Source of the DNA: Solobacterium sp. | Lineage (GTDB): Bacteria > Bacillota_I > Bacilli_A > Erysipelotrichales > Erysipelotrichaceae | NCBI GenBank assembly: GCA_017543025.1 | Contig: JAFYGX010000112.1 | Coordinates: 1 to 16,465 of the forward strand | Length of the DNA: 16,465 nt | Direction: 5' to 3' | Part shown: positions 13,861 to 16,465 of the stretch, one piece after another | Numbering within the stretch: the stretch's first letter is position 1 | Layout of the letters: every line of letters begins with the position of its first letter | The notes under the pieces: model-generated | Seen by the model: the letters and a program-made list of their open reading frames with translations, nothing else | Told to the model about the DNA's origin: nothing | Databases searched by the model: none | Position numbers and translations under genes: made by a program

Positions 13861-14790
13861 ATGGAACGTAATGCGCTCATGATCGGCTCCACGGCAGCCG
13901 ATGTGATGATCCGGCTGGATCATCTGCCGTCGCTTGAAGAGGATATCAATGTGACCGGTCAGTCCTGTTCGCTTGGCGGCTGCTGTTTCAACGCCAGCAA
14001 TATGCTTGCCTGCTATGGTGTGAACTATACGCTGTTTTCACCTGTCGGTACCGGTGTCTTTGGTGCGTTTGTCAAAGCGGAGCTGAAGAAACGGGGAATC
14101 GTACCGGTTCTGACAGCAGAAGAAGAGAACGGATGCTGCTACTGCATGGTCGATGCGGCAGGAAACCGGACGTTTGTTGCAGTGCACGGTGCGGAATACC
14201 GGATGAAGCGGGAATGGTTTGATGCACTTGATGCGAAGAAATATACGGATGCCTATGTATGCGGCCTGGAGCTGGAAGAGCCGACCGGAGATGTGATTGT
14301 GTCCTTCCTGCAGGCGAACAGACATCTTTCCGTTTACTTTGCGCCAAGTTCACGGATTCTTGCGATTCCTGCGGAACGGATGGATGCCATGCTGGACCTG
14401 CATCCGGTTCTTCATCTCAACCGCCGGGAAGCTTCTGCATTTCTGTTTGCCCGCGGCCTTTCCGATCAGAAAGAACTTGACGTATCTGAAGTTCTTTCCC
14501 TGCTTCAGCAGAGAACCGGCAGTCTTGTTGTGCTCACAGACGGAAGCAGGGGTGCCTGGGCATATGACGGGAAAGAAATTCTGTTTGAGCCGCCTGTGCC
14601 GGTGAAGGCGGTTGACGGTACCGGTGCGGGAGATTGTCATATCGGTACGTTCATTGCCCGCCGCATGTGTGATGATTCCGTGGCTCAGGCCTTGCATCAT
14701 GCTTCGGTATGTGCTGCGGCAGTTGTATGCAGAAGCGGAGCGATCCTTGACAAAGAGGAATTTGAAGCCGCTCTGGCAGCAAATTTATGA
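13861..14790 (+). CDS. PfkB-family carbohydrate/nucleoside kinase
   Basis: A 309-residue cytosolic kinase of the ribokinase (PfkB) superfamily. The N-terminal part has GSTAADVMIRLDHLPSLEEDINV, the substrate-binding SLGGCCFNAS and the following ATP-grip-like strands. The C-terminal signature DGTGAGDCHIG carries the catalytic Asp258 of the anion-hole motif. CHIG in place of the common AFxxG marks a less-studied subgroup. The family phosphorylates sugars, nucleosides and vitamers such as pyridoxal or hydroxymethylpyrimidine. Context (ECF S component 26 bases upstream, MocR-type regulator divergent) suggests phosphorylation of the imported substrate to trap it inside the cell, as inference. The start at 13861 is chosen because the upstream frame overlaps the ECF gene. 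AGAAGG just after the ECF stop is a modest ribosome site. A terminator follows. Confidence 0.83.
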   Translation: MERNALMIGSTAADVMIRLDHLPSLEEDINVTGQSCSLGGCCFNASNMLACYGVNYTLFSPVGTGVFGAFVKAELKKRGIVPVLTAEEENGCCYCMVDAAGNRTFVAVHGAEYRMKREWFDALDAKKYTDAYVCGLELEEPTGDVIVSFLQANRHLSVYFAPSSRILAIPAERMDAMLDLHPVLHLNRREASAFLFARGLSDQKELDVSEVLSLLQQRTGSLVVLTDGSRGAWAYDGKEILFEPPVPVKAVDGTGAGDCHIGTFIARRMCDDSVAQALHHASVCAAAVVCRSGAILDKEEFEAALAANL

Positions 14791-14806
14791 AAGACGATTT
14801 CCTGAT

Positions 14807-14839
14807 ACAGAAGGGCATTCAGTTCTTCTGTTTTTTTTT
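14807..14839 (+). terminator. Terminator of the ECF-kinase operon
   Basis: ACAGAAG (14807-14813) pairs with CTTCTGT (14825-14831) around an 11-nt loop, and a run of Ts follows to 14839. Confidence 0.8.
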
Positions 14840-15034
14840 ACTGAACGAAAGGTGCGGAAGGTACAGGAGTTCTCTGTATTGCAGGTGAATCATTCAGTAC
14901 ATGGAAAAGCTGTCGTGGAATCTGGTGTACGAAGAAACAGACAGATTGGAAAACTCGCGCAAATCATTTTCGTTTCTGATGAACGGTTTGTATTAGAATA
15001 GAGAACAGCAGATAAAAATAAGGGGGGAACAGGT

Positions 15035-15811
15035 ATGAAGAAATGCTGGAGTCATCTGATTGCGGCAGCGGCGGGTACGCTGCTGGTGGCGGGAATCAGT
15101 ACGTCATCTGTCAAAGCGGAAGGTTACTGGGTCGACGGCTATTGGGACGGCACCAATAATGTCTGGGTAGAAGGACGCTGGGTAGAAGACGGAGCGGCAC
15201 CTGCTGCATCGGGCGGATGGAATGCCGGCCCGTATCAGGAATATGCCAACGGGGCAGTCATCCGCTACAACGGAAACGGATCGTTTGCCGGTACAACTGT
15301 CACGAATGTTCCATACTATTCGCAGAGAAACGGTGCCTGGGCAGGCGTGCGGATCGGTGAAGGCGGTAATTTCGGTTCGACCGGCTGTGTTCCGACATCT
15401 GCTGCGATGATTCTGAATCATTTCGGAATCGGCGGCTCACCGCTTGATGTCGGCTATCTGATGAATTCCTGGGGGAACTATAATTCCGGATACGGACATG
15501 GAACGGACAGCGGAGCGCTTCTGAACGTCGGTGCAGCGTATGGACTTGCAGTAAATGCATTTGCGGATTATGACAGCCTGTACTATGCACTTTCCCGCGG
15601 CAAGCTTGTTGCGGCATGCATCGGAGGCAACAGCGCATATACACATTGTGTTGTGCTGTATGGGCTGGATCCCTACGGAAATACAACGGTAGCGAATCCG
15701 ACCGGCGGCGTTTATCGCACCAATATCGCTTCCATTGTGAACAATATGTCCTGCAATCCGATTGACTGGACTGCCGGCGGACCGTTTGTTGCCTTCGGCT
15801 ACGAATGGTAA
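15035..15811 (+). CDS. Secreted C39-family cysteine peptidase with WxxGxW-like repeat
   Basis: A 258-residue exported protein. A signal peptide (MKKCWSHLIAAAAGTLLVAG..., likely cleaved after VKA near residue 28) leads into a short Trp/Gly/Tyr-rich repeat (EGYWVDGYWDG...VWVEGRWVED, residues 29-52), resembling the WxxGxW repeat, and a flexible Gly/Ala linker. Residues of about 90-258 form a C39-type papain-like peptidase. The catalytic Cys118 is in GSTGCVPTSAAM, His204 in YTHCVVLYG, and Asn221 in ANPTGG. This C39_2 architecture is common in exported Bacillota proteins and is not linked to a peptide exporter here (no ABC domain). It may act on cell-wall or extracellular peptides. AAGGGGGG at 15021-15028 is a strong ribosome site. 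A TAGAAT box at 14994-14999 is a weak -10. The gene is alone. Confidence 0.82.
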   Translation: MKKCWSHLIAAAAGTLLVAGISTSSVKAEGYWVDGYWDGTNNVWVEGRWVEDGAAPAASGGWNAGPYQEYANGAVIRYNGNGSFAGTTVTNVPYYSQRNGAWAGVRIGEGGNFGSTGCVPTSAAMILNHFGIGGSPLDVGYLMNSWGNYNSGYGHGTDSGALLNVGAAYGLAVNAFADYDSLYYALSRGKLVAACIGGNSAYTHCVVLYGLDPYGNTTVANPTGGVYRTNIASIVNNMSCNPIDWTAGGPFVAFGYEW

Positions 15812-15821
15812 TGCGCTGATG

Positions 15822-15847
15822 GATGCATTGCAGTTTTGCATTGCATC
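15822..15847 (+). terminator. Imperfect hairpin after the C39 gene, weak terminator
   Basis: GATGCATTGC (15822-15831) pairs with GCATTGCATC (15838-15847), with one T-T mismatch, around AGTTTT. No T run follows, so termination is uncertain. It overlaps the possible leuS promoter. Confidence 0.35.
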
Positions 15848-15856
15848 GGTTAAAAT
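15828..15856 (+). promoter_or_regulatory. Candidate promoter for the T-box/leuS transcript
   Basis: TTGCAG (15828-15833) and TAAAAT (15851-15856) are separated by 17 bases. The -10 is five of six and the -35 is three of six. Initiation near 15863 would give a leader of roughly 215 nt ending at the T-box terminator. Confidence 0.4.
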
Positions 15857-15862
15857 ACCGTT

Positions 15863-16078
15863 ATTGTGTTGAAAAAGAAGCAGTAGCTCCTTTCCCGCAT
15901 TCTGAAGAGAGTCTTTGTCCGGTGAAAAAAGACAGTGCGCAGGGGTGAACTCATCTTTGGAGCGATCGTATCGTTTCGCGTTAAGAAACGAAAGAGGCGC
16001 ATGACCCGCAGGGTCGTGAACTAAGGTGGTACCGCGTGAACAACGTCCTTAGATGGAAGAGATCTGGGACGTTTTTTA
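15863..16078 (+). promoter_or_regulatory. T-box riboswitch, leucine type
   Basis: The conserved T-box AAGGTGGTACCGCG is at 16023-16036. The UGGN bulge reads TGGT (16027-16030). It would pair with ACCA and so fits a tRNA with A at the discriminator position, as tRNA-Leu has. AAGG (16023-16026) can pair with CCTT (16047-16050) to form the antiterminator. The competing terminator pairs AACGTCC (16042-16048) with GGACGTT (16067-16073) plus an inner AGAT/ATCT stem and a T run. The specifier is most likely CTC (15950-15952) in GGTGAACTCATC, a leucine codon. Stem I features upstream include the GGTG near 15921 and a hairpin CATGACCC/GGGTCGTG at 16001-16019 between stem I and the T-box. Uncharged tRNA-Leu would allow leuS transcription. 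Confidence 0.94.
16042..16077 (+). terminator. T-box attenuator terminator
   Basis: AACGTCC pairs with GGACGTT, with an inner AGAT/ATCT stem and six Ts immediately after. It is the OFF-state structure of the leader and is mutually exclusive with the antiterminator that uses CCTT at 16047-16050. Confidence 0.9.
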
Positions 16079-16098
16079 TTGAAATGGAGAAAACAGAT

Positions 16099-16465
16099 AT
16101 GGCCTACAATCACAAGAAAACGGAAGCGAAATGGCGTGCTTACTGGGACAGCAGTAAGACATTCAGAACGGATATCCGGGATTTCTCAAAACCGAAATTC
16201 TATGCGCTGGATATGTTCCCGTATCCAAGCGGAGCCGGACTGCATGTCGGTCATCCGGAAGGATATACCGCAACGGATATTGTTTCGAGAAAAAAGCGGA
16301 TGGAAGGATACAATGTCCTGCATCCGATGGGATTCGATTCCTTCGGGCTTCCTGCAGAACAGTATGCGATCAGCACTGGGAATCATCCGGACGGATTTAC
16401 AAGAAACAACATTGAAGTCTTTACTGAACAGCTGAAGAATCTCGGGTTTTCCTATGACTGGGACC
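16099..16465 (+). CDS. leuS: Leucyl-tRNA synthetase, 5' part (runs off the window)
   Basis: The first 122 complete codons of leucyl-tRNA synthetase, which ligates leucine to tRNA-Leu. The start is [19 protein letters not shown], with the [21 protein letters not shown] stretch containing the class I HIGH-type motif (HVGH, residues 49-52). It is followed by the [15 protein letters not shown] and GFSYDWD segments typical of LeuS. GGAG at 16086-16089 with about nine bases to the ATG is a good ribosome site. It lies directly after the T-box leader, which controls it by leucine tRNA charging. The reading frame stays open to the window end, so the KMSKS half and editing domain are outside. Confidence 0.97.
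   Translation, partial: MAYNHKKTEAKWRAYWDSSKTFRTDIRDFSKPKFYALDMFPYPSGAGLHVGHPEGYTATDIVSRKKRMEGYNVLHPMGFDSFGLPAEQYAISTGNHPDGFTRNNIEVFTEQLKNLGFSYDWD

Noticed and set aside
14612..15001. 129-codon frame after the kinase.
   Set aside because: It starts inside the kinase gene and runs through its terminator. No family match.
16079..16435. 118-codon frame at the end of the window.
   Set aside because: It is a shadow of leuS in another frame. The leuS frame with HVGH begins at 16099 and stays open.
1..16465. CRISPR arrays, tRNA/rRNA genes, integrases, prophage or toxin-antitoxin loci.
   Set aside because: I read through for regular spacer-repeat structure, tRNA-like cloverleaf segments and recombinase motifs and saw none. 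A covariance or profile search would be needed to exclude small ones.

Overview
The window looks like chromosomal DNA of a low-to-mid-GC Bacillota (Firmicutes), plausibly an anaerobic Erysipelotrichia-type gut or oral commensal. The signs are strong purine-rich Shine-Dalgarno sites, a leucine T-box leader in front of leuS, an anaerobic NrdG activase, an ECF-type S component, a DUF1846 protein and relics of a DUF5648 surface protein. The taxonomic call is inference from gene content. There is no rRNA, tRNA, CRISPR array, phage or complete insertion sequence.

Layout. 1-800 is AT-rich and holds the decayed remains of a secreted DUF5648-repeat protein. An ASCH-domain protein (802-1227) follows. 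1228-2020 is a gene desert with a terminator, a 117-bp inverted-repeat (REP/MITE-like) element, four 22-23-bp iterons and a perfect 16-bp palindrome. Next, on the plus strand, come a solute-binding sensor cut off in its second domain (2021-3265), a PPP-type phosphatase, a membrane-anchored alpha/beta hydrolase and an orphan iron-type solute-binding lipoprotein (5040-6101). A Gfo/Idh/MocA oxidoreductase lies on the minus strand (6228-7220), divergent from nrdG and a coupled MmcQ/YjbR-EVE-like fusion gene (7394-9008). A DUF1846 protein (minus, 9083-10570) is divergent from a LytS-like membrane protein with a degenerate kinase core (10733-12154).

The most interesting unit is 12116-14790. A MocR-type (GntR plus aminotransferase-fold) regulator is divergent from an ECF S component and a PfkB-family kinase. 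The regulator has Arg where the family has its PLP Schiff-base lysine. It is also truncated at the C-terminus, where it overlaps the kinase-like gene tail to tail. The intergenic region holds a good sigma-A promoter overlapped by a direct repeat that could be its operator. I infer an uptake-and-phosphorylation (salvage) module for a vitamer or nucleoside-like compound. The substrate is not visible in the sequence.

The window ends with a secreted C39-family cysteine peptidase carrying a Trp/Gly-rich N-terminal repeat, then a T-box riboswitch (specifier CUC, T-box 16023-16036) and the 5' part of leuS, which runs off the window. Overall this is mostly ordinary metabolic and regulatory DNA with several eroding sensor, regulator and surface genes.
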